Source of the DNA: Kitasatospora sp. NBC_01246
GTDB lineage: Bacteria; Actinomycetota; Actinomycetes; Streptomycetales; Streptomycetaceae
Length of the DNA stretch: 64,000 nt
Direction: 5' to 3'
Assembly (NCBI RefSeq): GCF_036226505.1
Contig: NZ_CP108484.1
Span: 4,774,001 to 4,838,000, forward strand
In this document: positions 1 to 7,551 of the stretch, in pieces
Layout: each line of letters begins with the position of its first letter
Numbering within the stretch: the first letter of the stretch is position 1
Position numbers and translations under genes: made by a program
The notes under the pieces: model-generated
The model's input: only the letters and a program-made list of their open reading frames with translations
Databases searched by the model: none
What the model was told of the DNA's origin: nothing

Positions 1-851
1 AGGTACGCGTCGATCTCCTCCTGGCCCGGCTCCGGGGCCAGCTCCGGGAACTCCTCCACCAGCAGCCGCGGCAGCCCCGGCACCGTCCACTCGCCGAAGA
101 GGTCCAGCGCGGCCTCGACGGCGGCCTCCTCGAACGCCCCGAAGTCCCCGGCCAGCTCGTCGGGCATCGGCCGGCCCTGCGCGGTGAGCTCCTCCAGGTT
201 GCGGTAGCTGCGCCGCATCAGCCCCTGCTCCAGCAGCCGCCGGGCACCGTCGGTGGCCATCCCGACGCTGAGCGGCCGGGCGCCGTCCCAGCCCCCGTCG
301 TCCACCGGGTCCAGCGCGCCCGCCGCCTCCAGCCGCTCGTAGGCGGCCGCCCGGTCCTCCGGCGCCAGCTCCCGGAACGCCTCCAGCCAGGCCCGGACCG
401 CCGCCCCGTCGGCCGGGTCCACCCCGTCCGCGCGCAGCAGCAGCGTGTACAGCCGGGGCCAGGTCACCAGGTCGGCGCGGCGCAGCAGCCCGGCGGCCAC
501 CTCGCCCTGCCACTCGGCCTCCGCGTGCAGCCGCTCCTGCCGCTTGGCGTTCAGCCGCTTCGCCGCCCGCTGGTGGTCGATCAGCAGCCGCACCGCGGCG
601 CCGTACGCCAGCGGGTCCTGCTCCGGCTCGGGCTGGACGTACAGGTAGAGCCGCTCGTACAGCAGTTGTTCCACGGCGTCCGAGGTCAGCTCCGGCCAGC
701 CGTCACGCATCCTGCCCTCACCCAGCTCCAGCAGCGCCAGCACCGCCCGCACCGGCGCCTCGGCCACCGGCGGGTGGCCGTGCGCCTGCGCCCAGGCGAG
801 CAGTTCGGCGGCTTTGGTGCGCGGGGCGAGCCGCAGGTCTTCTTCTTCCAT
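1..851 (-). CDS. Hypothetical protein, 3' end beyond window edge
   Basis: An uninterrupted reading frame runs leftward from the ATG at 849-851 to the window edge, about 283 codons with no stop and strong GC3 bias, so the gene is real but incomplete at its C-terminus. The product begins MEEEDLRLAPRTKAAELLAW and is acidic, rich in Leu, Ala and Glu, and probably all-helical. I see no signal peptide, membrane segment or catalytic motif, and I do not recognise the family. It is divergent from the acetyltransferase gene at 894, so the 42-base gap must hold both promoters. The frame is confident; the function is unknown. Confidence 0.7.
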   Translation of the reverse strand, partial: MEEEDLRLAPRTKAAELLAWAQAHGHPPVAEAPVRAVLALLELGEGRMRDGWPELTSDAVEQLLYERLYLYVQPEPEQDPLAYGAAVRLLIDHQRAAKRLNAKRQERLHAEAEWQGEVAAGLLRRADLVTWPRLYTLLLRADGVDPADGAAVRAWLEAFRELAPEDRAAAYERLEAAGALDPVDDGGWDGARPLSVGMATDGARRLLEQGLMRRSYRNLEELTAQGRPMPDELAGDFGAFEEAAVEAALDLFGEWTVPGLPRLLVEEFPELAPEPGQEEIDAY

Positions 852-893
852 GTCACGTAAGGTAACCGGAAAGCCCGGGTAGGGTCGGCAGGC

Positions 894-1466
894 ATGGTCC
901 CCGTCCGACTCACCGGCCCCCGCCTGGCCATCCGCGAGTTCCACCACAGCGCCGCCGACGTCGACGCCCTGTACGCGGTGTTCGGCGACCGGGAGGCCAC
1001 CCGCTACCTCCCGTTCGAGCCGCGTGACCGCGAGGACTGCGCCGACCAGATCGAGCAGTACCTGGAGGAGGCGCAGCAGGACGAGCGGACGGTCTACCGG
1101 CTGGCCGTCACCCGCCGCGCCGACGCGGACGCCCCGTCCCGGGCCGTCCCGATCGGCAACGCCGCCCTCACGCTCGGCGGCCACCGCAGCGCCGACCTCG
1201 GCTACGCGCTGCGCCCGGACACCTGGGGCAACGGCTACGCGGGCGAGATCACCGGGCTGCTCTGCGACTTCGCCTTCGGCCCGCTCGGGCTGCACCGGCT
1301 GGTCGCCCGGGTGGACGTGGAGAACACGGCCTCGGTCCGGGTGCTCATCCGGGCCGGCTTCCGTCTGGAGGGCCGGATCCGGCACGACGTGCACCTGCGC
1401 GGCTGCTGGCGCGACTCCTTCCAGTACTCGCTGCTCGCCCACGAGTGGCCCCGGGTGGGGGGTTAA
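894..1466 (+). CDS. GNAT family N-acetyltransferase (RimJ/RimL-like)
   Basis: A 190-residue protein with the single-domain GNAT layout. It starts with the beta-strand typical of RimJ/RimL-type enzymes (VRLTGPRLAIREF), has the acetyl-CoA pyrophosphate loop around residues 107-116 (WGNGYAGE), and ends with the strand pair characteristic of the RimJ/RimL subgroup (ENTASVRVLIRAGF, then LEGRIRHDV). Such enzymes transfer an acetyl group from acetyl-CoA to an amine, often a protein N-terminus or a small molecule; the substrate cannot be read from sequence. The ATG at 894 follows a TAGGGT hexamer about ten bases upstream, which could be a -10 box of a nearly leaderless transcript. The stop codon lies inside a GC hairpin at 1458-1471. 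Confidence 0.88.
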   Translation: MVPVRLTGPRLAIREFHHSAADVDALYAVFGDREATRYLPFEPRDREDCADQIEQYLEEAQQDERTVYRLAVTRRADADAPSRAVPIGNAALTLGGHRSADLGYALRPDTWGNGYAGEITGLLCDFAFGPLGLHRLVARVDVENTASVRVLIRAGFRLEGRIRHDVHLRGCWRDSFQYSLLAHEWPRVGG

Positions 1467-1471
1467 CCCCC
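1458..1471 (+). terminator. Short palindrome overlapping the acetyltransferase stop
   Basis: The bases read ggggg-ttaa-ccccc, a five-pair GC stem with a TTAA loop that contains the TAA stop of the upstream gene. It is short but GC-only and could help terminate the transcript. No T-run follows, as is common in streptomycetes. Confidence 0.35.
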
Positions 1472-1567
1472 GGCCCGCTTCACGGGGGAGCCGGATGTCC
1501 GCCCGGCCCGGCCTTTGACAGGGTTGTGACGTCAGCCCGGCACGCCACCGAGAAGGACCCGAGGGCC

Positions 1568-2281
1568 ATGAGCAGCAGCCTCAGCACGCAGCGCAGCGAG
1601 GACGACCGCGACGACGCGGTACGGCGCACCGAGGAGCCGCCGTACGCCTGGCGGGCGCCGTTCTCGTCCTACTACTACCGGGAGCTCGGCTTCACCCTCA
1701 CCGCGGTGCCGGTGGCCCTCGCCGGGTTCGCCTTCGCCATCACGCTGTTCACCTTCGGTGTCGGCACTCTCGTCACCGTGCTCGGCATGCCGGTGCTGGC
1801 CGCTCTGACCGCCGGGGCCCGGGGCTTCGGCCGGCTGGAGCGGGCCCGGGTCCGCGGCATGCTGGCGCTGGACGTGCCCGGCCCGAAGCCGGTCCGGGTG
1901 CGCCGGCCGGGCAGCTGGGGCGCGATCACCGCGCGGCTGGTGGACGCGGCGGGCTGGAAGGCCGTGCTCTACCAGGTGGTGATGCTCCCGTGGGCGCTCT
2001 TCAGCTTCGTGATGTCGCTGACGTTCCTGCTGGTCGGCTGGACGCTGGCGCTCTACCCGCTCTACCACTGGGTCTACCCGAAGTACGTCGGCTGGCGGGG
2101 CTTCCGGGTGTTCGACTACTACGACGGCAACGGCGTCGAGCACGTCTACTACGTCGAGGGGCCGCTGCAGATCGCCGGGCTCTCGCTGCTGGGCTTCGTG
2201 TTCGTCTTCCTGACCCCGCAGCTGGTGCGCGGACTGACCAACGTCAACCGGCTCGCCGCCCGGGCCCTGCTCGGCCGCTGA
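1568..2281 (+). CDS. Sensor-domain membrane protein (PF13796-like)
   Basis: A 237-residue integral membrane protein. After a charged N-terminus (residues 1-35) come a paired hydrophobic segment (about 45-85), a cytoplasmic amphipathic stretch (FGRLERARVRGMLAL), a second pair around residues 125-165, and a last segment near 205-225 followed by a basic tail. This matches the sensor domain that in actinobacteria is often fused to a histidine kinase, here standing alone. No kinase gene is adjacent, so it may sense a membrane or cell-wall state for a partner elsewhere. The ATG at 1568 is preferred because an in-frame upstream start (1445) would overlap the preceding gene and add a non-conserved extension. 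Confidence 0.72.
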   Translation: MSSSLSTQRSEDDRDDAVRRTEEPPYAWRAPFSSYYYRELGFTLTAVPVALAGFAFAITLFTFGVGTLVTVLGMPVLAALTAGARGFGRLERARVRGMLALDVPGPKPVRVRRPGSWGAITARLVDAAGWKAVLYQVVMLPWALFSFVMSLTFLLVGWTLALYPLYHWVYPKYVGWRGFRVFDYYDGNGVEHVYYVEGPLQIAGLSLLGFVFVFLTPQLVRGLTNVNRLAARALLGR

Positions 2282-2314
2282 CCGGCCCACCCGCCGCCCC
2301 ACCGCCCGGCCCCA

Positions 2315-2360
2315 CCGGCCCCGCCCCGCCCCGGACGCTCCGGGGTGCGGGCGGGGCCGG
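2315..2360 (+). terminator. GC-rich terminator hairpin
   Basis: An almost perfect inverted repeat: CCGG-CCCCGCCCC arms at 2315-2334 pair with 2340-2360 around a five-base loop. It lies between the sensor-domain gene and the methyltransferase gene, and probably ends transcription of the former. Confidence 0.6.
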
Positions 2361-2379
2361 CCCGTGGTCCGATGACCGC

Positions 2380-3102
2380 ATGGCCGCCCCGACCGACCTC
2401 GCCGCCGACGTCCCGGTCACCTCCCGCCCGCTGGACGAGTACTGCGCGCTGTTCGACCTGACCCGGGCCGGGCTCGCGGCCCTCCCCGGGCCGGTCCTCG
2501 ACTGCCCGGGTGGCGCCGCCGGGCTCGCCGCCGAGGCACGCGAGCTGGGCTGCCGGGTGATCGCCACCGATCCCGCGTACGCCTGGCCGGCCCCCGAGCT
2601 CGCGGCCCGCGCGCTGGCCGCCCGCGCCGCCATGGCGGCCGCGATGGCCGCCCGCCCCGAGCTGTACCCGGCGTCCCACCACCGCCCGGCCGACCGCTAC
2701 CTGCGCAGCTGGGACCGGGCCCGCCGGCTGTTCGCCGCGGACGCCGCCGCCCACCCGCAGCGGTACGTGGCCGCCGCGCTGCCCCGGCTGCCGTTCGCGG
2801 ACGACACCTTCGCGCTCACCCTCAGCGGGTTCCTGCTGTTCGTCTACCCCGAACTCTTCGGCCCCGAGCAGCAGTTGGCCGCGCTGACCGAGCTGGTCCG
2901 GGTGACCGCCCCCGGCGGCGAGGTCCGGGTCCACCCGCTGAACGACGCCGCGGGCCGGCGCTGCCGGCACCTCGATGCGCTGCGCCGCGCGCTGGGCGAG
3001 CGCCGGATCGCCAGCGAGGTCCGCCCACTCCCGGCCGGTGCGGGGCGACTCGGCCGGGTCCTCGTCCTGCGGGCCGCCGACCGCCGGCGCCGGGGCGGCT
3101 AG
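2380..3102 (+). CDS. Class I SAM-dependent methyltransferase
   Basis: A 240-residue protein with the Rossmann-type methyltransferase core. Motif I is LDCPGGAAGLAAEA (about residues 43-56), followed by VIATDP, the end of strand 2 that contacts the SAM ribose. A motif-IV-like stretch LPFADDTFALTLSGF sits near residue 140, and the post-core strand VRVTAPGGEVRVHPL near 175. The central region (AMAARPELYP) is compatible with a lid helix. The acceptor substrate cannot be deduced. The ATG at 2380 follows the terminator hairpin; longer in-frame openings upstream are shadows of the previous gene. The 3' end overlaps the convergent gene by four bases. Confidence 0.75.
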   Translation: MAAPTDLAADVPVTSRPLDEYCALFDLTRAGLAALPGPVLDCPGGAAGLAAEARELGCRVIATDPAYAWPAPELAARALAARAAMAAAMAARPELYPASHHRPADRYLRSWDRARRLFAADAAAHPQRYVAAALPRLPFADDTFALTLSGFLLFVYPELFGPEQQLAALTELVRVTAPGGEVRVHPLNDAAGRRCRHLDALRRALGERRIASEVRPLPAGAGRLGRVLVLRAADRRRRGG

Positions 3103-4250
3103 CCCGGCTGCCGCTCCGGCCGGTCGGTCTCGGGCGGGCCGGCCGACTGCCCGGCCGGCGGGCCGACCGGACCGGACTGCTGCGGGAGGGTGACCTGCGG
3201 GGGGAGCGGAGCCGGTGACTCCAGCCGGGAGAGGATCTTCTCCGCCAGCCAGCTCCGGTCGGAGCCGTACGGGATGCCGTCCGGCGCCACCAGCCGGCCG
3301 GCCACCGCGTCCCGCAACCGCTGCGCCTGTGCGGCCGGCAGCCAGGAGAGCAGGCCCCGGGCGGCCAGCAGCGCGTGGTACTGCTCGAAGCCGGAGCGCG
3401 GGTGCTCGATCGCCTCCAGCACGCTGGTCAGGTCGGCCAGCGCGGGATCGCCCTGCATCAGGGCGAGCGCCTGGATCCGCCGGTCGTCGGCGCCGTCCGC
3501 GAACAGCTCCCGGACCCGGTCCGCGGTGAGCGCCGAGCGCCGGGCCGTCGACCGGACCTCGGCCATCACGCTCTCCGGCCCGGTCGTCGCGTTCGACGGC
3601 AGCAGGCGGGCCGGGTCGTCCGCCCGGCCGGTGCTGCCGCCCAGCAGGCCCAGGTGCTGCATCGCGCGGACCCGCAGGTCGTCCGCGCCCACCTTGTCGC
3701 CCCGGAGGTCGCGGTCCTGGCCGGCCAGGAAGAGGTCGAGCGCCTGGTCGGCGCCGGAGAGCACCCGGGGCAGGGCGAGCCGGGTCACCAGCCAGCCGGT
3801 CAGGAAGCCGAGAACGAGGAAGTAGAGGACGAGCGCGGCCGCGAAGGGGGCCGCGCCCTCGCCGCCGCCCAGCGCGGGGGCCAGCGCCGCGCCGAGCTGG
3901 TGCAGCCGCTCGCCGAGCGAGCCGAGCTGGGTCAGGCCGACGCCGAGCAGCACCTTGGTCAGCCAGTCGGAGACCTGCTCCAGATTGGTGTTCGGGGCGT
4001 AGGAGCCGTGCGGCTCACCGGCCGGGCCGCCGCGCGCCCGGGGCACGCCGAACAGGAAGCCGAGCGCGCCGCCGAGCACCGCCGAGGCCCCGGTCACCAC
4101 CAGCCCGCCGCCCAGCGCCTGCCAGCTGTGCGCCCGGTCGAGGGAGAACAGCACCAGGCCGAGCGCCCCCACCCCCACCAGCGCTCCGGCCGCTCCCCGT
4201 TGTGCCGTTCGCAGGGCCGTCGTGCCCCCGGTCCGCCGCGTCCTCGCCAT
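3099..4250 (-). CDS. Hypothetical membrane protein
   Basis: A 383-residue protein. Residues 1-15 are basic, followed by two hydrophobic segments (about 18-37 and 44-70, the second ending in GFLFGVPR), then a polar stretch and a third hydrophobic pair near residues 125-170. The C-terminal 200 residues are soluble and helical, ending in a Pro/Gly-rich tail. I do not recognise a named family; similar actinobacterial proteins are annotated only as membrane proteins. A good promoter lies just upstream: TAGAGT (complement of 4297-4302) with a weak -35 eighteen bases further up. Any link to the structured RNA at 4372-4431 is therefore uncertain. Confidence 0.7.
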   Translation of the reverse strand: MARTRRTGGTTALRTAQRGAAGALVGVGALGLVLFSLDRAHSWQALGGGLVVTGASAVLGGALGFLFGVPRARGGPAGEPHGSYAPNTNLEQVSDWLTKVLLGVGLTQLGSLGERLHQLGAALAPALGGGEGAAPFAAALVLYFLVLGFLTGWLVTRLALPRVLSGADQALDLFLAGQDRDLRGDKVGADDLRVRAMQHLGLLGGSTGRADDPARLLPSNATTGPESVMAEVRSTARRSALTADRVRELFADGADDRRIQALALMQGDPALADLTSVLEAIEHPRSGFEQYHALLAARGLLSWLPAAQAQRLRDAVAGRLVAPDGIPYGSDRSWLAEKILSRLESPAPLPPQVTLPQQSGPVGPPAGQSAGPPETDRPERQPG

Positions 4251-4296
4251 CGCCTACCCCCTGTGGCCGCCCCGCTCCGCTCCGGAACCCGCGCCG

Positions 4297-4326
4297 ACTC
4301 TAGCGTCGGAGCGGTGGGAGGCAAAC
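4297..4326 (-). promoter_or_regulatory. Promoter for the membrane-protein gene ending at 3099
   Basis: On the minus strand a TAGAGT -10 box (4302 to 4297) follows GTTTGC (4326 to 4321) with 18 bases between. Transcription would begin near 4290, about 40 bases before the ATG at 4250. The -35 match is weak. Confidence 0.45.
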
Positions 4327-4371
4327 GCCCCGGGCCACCGTCCGGGCCGATCGGTGCCGGAACAGCAGACA

Positions 4372-4431
4372 GCCCGTGGGCTGCTCCTCGCTGCAGCGAG
4401 GCACCGGGGATGTTCCGGTGAGCCCACGGGC
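4372..4431. ncRNA. Candidate structured RNA, three-way junction
   Basis: An eleven-base perfect inverted repeat (GCCCGTGGGCT at 4372-4382 with its complement at 4421-4431) encloses two further perfect hairpins: a 16-base palindrome at 4386-4401 and a CACCGG/CCGGTG stem at 4402-4407 and 4415-4420 with a seven-base loop. Almost every base is accounted for, giving a compact three-way junction. It is either a structured RNA or a cruciform-like DNA site. The strand is not determined: on the minus strand it would lie just downstream of the tiny ORF at 4498-4536. I do not recognise it as a known riboswitch class. Confidence 0.4.
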
Positions 4432-4497
4432 CGGGTGACTGCTTGGAATTCGCCTGCCGGAGGCACGGGGCCTCGTCCTGCGCAGGCAGGGGCGGCT

Positions 4498-4536
4498 CTA
4501 GCGAGCAGCCACCTCACGCATCCTGATGGAACTCAA
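4498..4536 (-). CDS. Possible leader peptide with extreme Shine-Dalgarno
   Basis: On the minus strand GGAGGTGATCC, an eleven-base perfect complement of the 16S rRNA 3' tail in this same window, stands about ten bases before TTG. The TTG opens a 12-residue frame, MSSIRMREVAAR, that ends in TAG, with an internal ATG as an alternative start. Such a strong ribosome-binding site in front of a tiny ORF, followed within 70 bases by a stable branched RNA fold, is the layout of translational attenuators. Against this, the next gene on this strand has its own promoter near 4300. The peptide may not be made. Confidence 0.3.
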   Translation of the reverse strand: MSSIRMREVAAR

Positions 4537-4618
4537 TTCAGGATCACCTCCCTTCAGTGTGCAGCCAGCTTAGGCAGCTCCTCGGAACGGGGGCAACGGA
4601 TTTATTCGCGGCCGCCGC

Positions 4619-4670
4619 ACCGGTTCCGGTGCGGCTCCGGTGCGGCTCCGGTGCGGCTCCGGGAACGCTT
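4619..4670. repeat. Short tandem repeats of a CCGGTGCGGCT unit
   Basis: About three to four head-to-tail copies of an eleven-base unit (CCGGTGCGGCT with variants) lie between the possible leader peptide and the first tRNA terminator. The repeats are non-coding on both strands as far as I can tell, and are probably replication-slippage sequence. Confidence 0.5.
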
Positions 4671-4736
4671 CCGAACCGGCCCGGGAGCGGCGGGGAGCCG
4701 GCGCCCCGGGAGCGGGCCCGGATCCCGGACATGCGA

Positions 4737-4766
4737 GAGGCCCGGAGGACGAATCCTCCGGGCCTC
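4737..4766 (-). terminator. Terminator of tRNA-fMet copy 1
   Basis: A perfect 13-pair hairpin (GAGGCCCGGAGGA and its complement around CGAA) just downstream of the tRNA on the minus strand. It has no T-run, as is usual for streptomycete terminators. Confidence 0.75.
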
Positions 4767-4778
4767 TGTGCTACTGAG

Positions 4779-4852
4779 TAGCGGGGACAGGATTTGAACC
4801 TGCGACCTCTGGGTTATGAGCCCAGCGAGCTACCGAGCTGCTCCACCCCGCG
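4779..4852 (-). tRNA. Initiator tRNA-fMet (CAU), copy 1
   Basis: The minus strand folds as a 74-nt cloverleaf with anticodon CAU (loop CTCATAA). Initiator hallmarks are present: the first base pair is mismatched (C1 against T72), and the anticodon stem has three consecutive G-C pairs (GGG/CCC). The T-loop is TTCAAAT, and CCA is not encoded. Its sequence is identical to copy 2 at 5054. Initiator tRNA binds IF2 and the ribosomal P site to begin translation with formyl-methionine. Confidence 0.96.
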
Positions 4853-5011
4853 TTGGTGAATGCAACCCTACGGGGAAGTCGCCCGGATGGGAAATCAGTT
4901 CGTCGCCGGACCTCGGACCCCGGACCCCGGACGCGGACCTCGGGCCCCGGACCCTGGACGCGGACCCCGGACCCCGGACGCGGACCTCGGGCCCGGATCC
5001 CGGACATGCGA

Positions 5012-5041
5012 GAGGCCCGGAGGACTAATCCTCCGGGCCTC
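5012..5041 (-). terminator. Terminator of tRNA-fMet copy 2
   Basis: The same 13-pair hairpin as at 4737, here with loop CTAA instead of CGAA. It lies between the two tRNA genes, which suggests the two copies are transcribed independently. Confidence 0.75.
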
Positions 5042-5053
5042 TGTGCTACTGAG

Positions 5054-5127
5054 TAGCGGGGACAGGATTTGAACCTGCGACCTCTGGGTTATGAGCCCAG
5101 CGAGCTACCGAGCTGCTCCACCCCGCG
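5054..5127 (-). tRNA. Initiator tRNA-fMet (CAU), copy 2
   Basis: This copy is identical over its 74 bases to the one at 4779, with the same C1/T72 mismatch, GGG/CCC anticodon stem and CAU anticodon. Transcription is leftward. It is the upstream member of the tandem pair. Confidence 0.96.
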
Positions 5128-5177
5128 TCGGTGAACGCAACCCTACGGGGAAGTCGCCCGGATGGGAAATCAGTTCG

Positions 5178-6455
5178 TCACCGGACCGCGGCGGGCGCCC
5201 GGGCACGGCGAGCGGCGTGCCGCGCCGTCCTGCTCCTGGCCCAGGCGGCGAAGCAGACCAGGGCGGCGAAGCACGGCACCATCAGCACCGCGTACACCAG
5301 CAGGAAGCCGTGCGTGCCGAGGTCGGCGGCGGCGTTCCAGGTGCCGTGCAGGACCATCGACAGCAGCAGTCCGGCCGGGGCGGCGATCCTGGCCAGCCGG
5401 CGCCGGCCGGTGGTGAGGGTGATGGCCAGGCCGAGCCCGGTCAGCGCGGTGAACAGCGGATGGGCGAAGGGCGAGAGCAGCCCGCGCAGGACGAAGGTCT
5501 GCACCGTGCTGTCGAAGTCCCGCAGGCTGGGCGATTCCCCGAGGCCGATGCTGTCCAGCCGCTGCTGCTGGTCGTCGGTGAAGGCCCGCCCCAGGTAGAG
5601 CGCGTTCTCGGTGAAGGCGAAGCCGCAGGCGGTGATCCCGCCGAGGACGACCCCGGCCGCCAGGGTGCGCGGGCGGGCCCGGGCGCGCGGGCGGTCGGGC
5701 GTCGGCGGGTAGGGCCGCAGGTAGGGCAGCGGGCGCAGGTAGGGGCGCGGCCGCGGCCGGCTCCGGGCGTGCGGGAGGGCGGGTCCGCGGCCGTGGCCGA
5801 CGGGCAGGCCGGGGCCGGGCAGCCGGCGCAGCACGCTCGCGCACGGGCGGCCGGTGCGGTGGCCGTGGCACCGGATCCGGGTGCCCAGCGGCAGCAGCAG
5901 GAGGAGCAGGGCGGCGCCCTTGGCGCTCTCCTCGATCACCGGGGTGACCAGGTCGGCGCCCAGCACCTCGCCCAGACTGCCCTGGTGGGCCGTGAGGTAG
6001 GTGCTGGTCCAGCCGTTGGCGAGGATCGCGACGGTGGTCGCCGCGAAGGCGCCCCAGCCCAGGCAGAACACGATGTGGCGCAGCGGCACCCGGGCGGTCT
6101 GGTTGAGCCAGGCGAGGCCGCCGAGCACGAAGGGCAGCGGGACGAGCGCCAGGCCGAGCCCGACCAGCAGCCCGGTGGTCCCGGTCTGGCGGCGGACCAG
6201 CTGGAGGATCAGCACGCCGCAGCCGGCCAGCGCCAGGACGGCGGTGGTGGTGACCGAGGAGAGTACGACCGAGCGGGCGGGGCGCGGCCCCGGTCCGGCG
6301 GCGGCCGGCGGGGCGGCGGTGGGCCAGGGCGTGAGCCGGTGGCCCCGGCGCGTCCGGGGCCCCGGGATGGCGCGGGTGCCGGCGGTGCGCGTGGGCATCT
6401 CTCGGTCGCCGACGGTCCGGGCGGTGGCCCGGTAGCCGCCGGACGGGCTGCTCAC
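5178..6455 (-). CDS. PrsW-family intramembrane metalloprotease
   Basis: About 425 residues with eight or nine hydrophobic segments. The PrsW signature is present: a double glutamate in a membrane segment (TPVIEESAKG), FAFTENALYLG downstream, a histidine in LSPFAHPLFTALTG and a second in LLSMVLHGTWNAA; in PrsW (PF13367) the Glu pair and His residues form the proposed metal site. Between them lies a Pro/Arg-rich cytoplasmic loop (YLRPLPYLRPYPP) that looks like a lineage expansion. PrsW proteases cut membrane-bound anti-sigma factors; the substrate here is unknown. Start uncertain: GTG at 6455 follows TACCCT by seven bases and could be leaderless, while ATG at 6398 is the alternative. Confidence 0.82.
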   Translation of the reverse strand: MSSPSGGYRATARTVGDREMPTRTAGTRAIPGPRTRRGHRLTPWPTAAPPAAAGPGPRPARSVVLSSVTTTAVLALAGCGVLILQLVRRQTGTTGLLVGLGLALVPLPFVLGGLAWLNQTARVPLRHIVFCLGWGAFAATTVAILANGWTSTYLTAHQGSLGEVLGADLVTPVIEESAKGAALLLLLLPLGTRIRCHGHRTGRPCASVLRRLPGPGLPVGHGRGPALPHARSRPRPRPYLRPLPYLRPYPPTPDRPRARARPRTLAAGVVLGGITACGFAFTENALYLGRAFTDDQQQRLDSIGLGESPSLRDFDSTVQTFVLRGLLSPFAHPLFTALTGLGLAITLTTGRRRLARIAAPAGLLLSMVLHGTWNAAADLGTHGFLLVYAVLMVPCFAALVCFAAWARSRTARHAARRARAPAAVR

Positions 6456-6583
6456 CCGGCACAGGGTAGGCCACGGCACCGGCCCGCCGGGAGGACTCGG
6501 GACGAATCCACCCCTGCGGGCCGGGCGGCCGGGGCCAGCGGTGAGGCCGGGCGGTCAGGCCGAGTGGTCAGCCCGGCGGCGGT

Positions 6584-7414
6584 TCAGCGGCGGCGGAAGA
6601 GCAGGTCGTGCACCACGTGGCCCTTGGCGATGCCGGCCCGTTCGAACTTGGTGACCGGCCGCCAGTCGGGCCGGGGAGCGTAGCCGGGCACGCTGCCGGC
6701 CGGGTGGTCGGCGGGCTCCAGCCAGCCGGTGCCGTCACCCTCGGGGTGCAGGTTCTCCAGCTCGGGCGAGGCGGAGAGCACCTCCAGCATCTGCTCGGCG
6801 TACGGCTCCCAGTCGGTGGCGCAGTGCACTAGCGCGCCGGGGGCCAGCCGGGGCAGCACCAGCTCCAGGAAGGAGGCCTGGACCAGCCGGCGCTTGTGGT
6901 GCTTCGGCTTCGGCCACGGGTCGGCGAAGTAGACCCGCAGGCCGGCCAGCGAGGCGTCGGGCAGCATGTCGCGCAGCAGGATGACGGCGTCGCCGGCGGC
7001 CGGGCGGACGTTGCGCGAGCCGTCCCGCTCCAGCAGGCCGAGCAGGTTGCCGTGGCCGGGGGTGTGGACGTCGGCGGCGAGGATTCCCGTCGCCGGGTCG
7101 GCGGCGGCCATCGCGGCGGTCGTCTCGCCCATCCCGAAGCCGATCTCCAGGGTGACCGGCAGACCGCCGAAGAGCTCCGCCAGGTCCAGCGGGCTGCCGT
7201 CGATCGCGATGCCGTACGTCTCCCAGCCCCGGTCCAGCGCGCCCGCCTGGGCGTTGGTCATCCGGCCCCGGCGCGGCTGGAAGCTGCGGATGCGTCGCTC
7301 GCTGTGCTGGGCCTCGGTGGCCCGGTGCGGGTACATCGGCGCGGGGTAGCCGGCCGGCGCGGCGGAGAGCCGGGCGGACGGCGATTGCTGGGGGATCGGG
7401 GCGGTGGCAGTCAC
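6584..7414 (-). CDS. trmB: tRNA (guanine-N7-)-methyltransferase TrmB
   Basis: About 276 residues. The TrmB family motifs occur in order: SAM-binding LEIGFGMGETT (around residue 90), the RNA-binding and catalytic stretch FADPWPKPKHHKRR (around 170), ATDWEPYAEQM and the C-terminal VTKFERAG. TrmB methylates N7 of G46 in the variable loop of many tRNAs using S-adenosylmethionine. The N-terminal 50 residues are a non-conserved Pro/Ala-rich leader ahead of the conserved RRIRSFQPRRGRMT. The start is taken as GTG at 7414; GTG at 7420 is equally possible. It stands alone and in the same direction as its neighbours. Confidence 0.93.
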   Translation of the reverse strand: MTATAPIPQQSPSARLSAAPAGYPAPMYPHRATEAQHSERRIRSFQPRRGRMTNAQAGALDRGWETYGIAIDGSPLDLAELFGGLPVTLEIGFGMGETTAAMAAADPATGILAADVHTPGHGNLLGLLERDGSRNVRPAAGDAVILLRDMLPDASLAGLRVYFADPWPKPKHHKRRLVQASFLELVLPRLAPGALVHCATDWEPYAEQMLEVLSASPELENLHPEGDGTGWLEPADHPAGSVPGYAPRPDWRPVTKFERAGIAKGHVVHDLLFRRR

Positions 7415-7551
7415 AATCACCCGATTCTACGGGGCCGCCGGGTGCGGCCCCAGGGGCTGTGACGCACCTGACGCGGGGCCGGGCCGCGTCCGCCCCGCTC
7501 CGTCCCGGCCAGGGCGCGCCGGTCGGGACGGGCCAGTCGGGACGGGCCGGC

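Larger units (their letters stand above)
4713..5187. repeat. 275-bp tandem duplication carrying tRNA-fMet
   Basis: The segment 4713-4912 is repeated at 4988-5187, offset by exactly 275 bases and differing at only a few positions. Each copy contains a terminator hairpin, the initiator tRNA gene and about 60 bases of upstream sequence. The 75 bases between the copies (4913-4987) are a degenerate six-base GGACCC/GGACGC microrepeat, probably the slippage-prone seed of the duplication. Confidence 0.85.

Noticed and set aside
4905..4998. CRISPR-like repeat array between the tRNA copies
   Set aside because: The repeats are six-base microrepeats without spacers of constant length and without cas genes.
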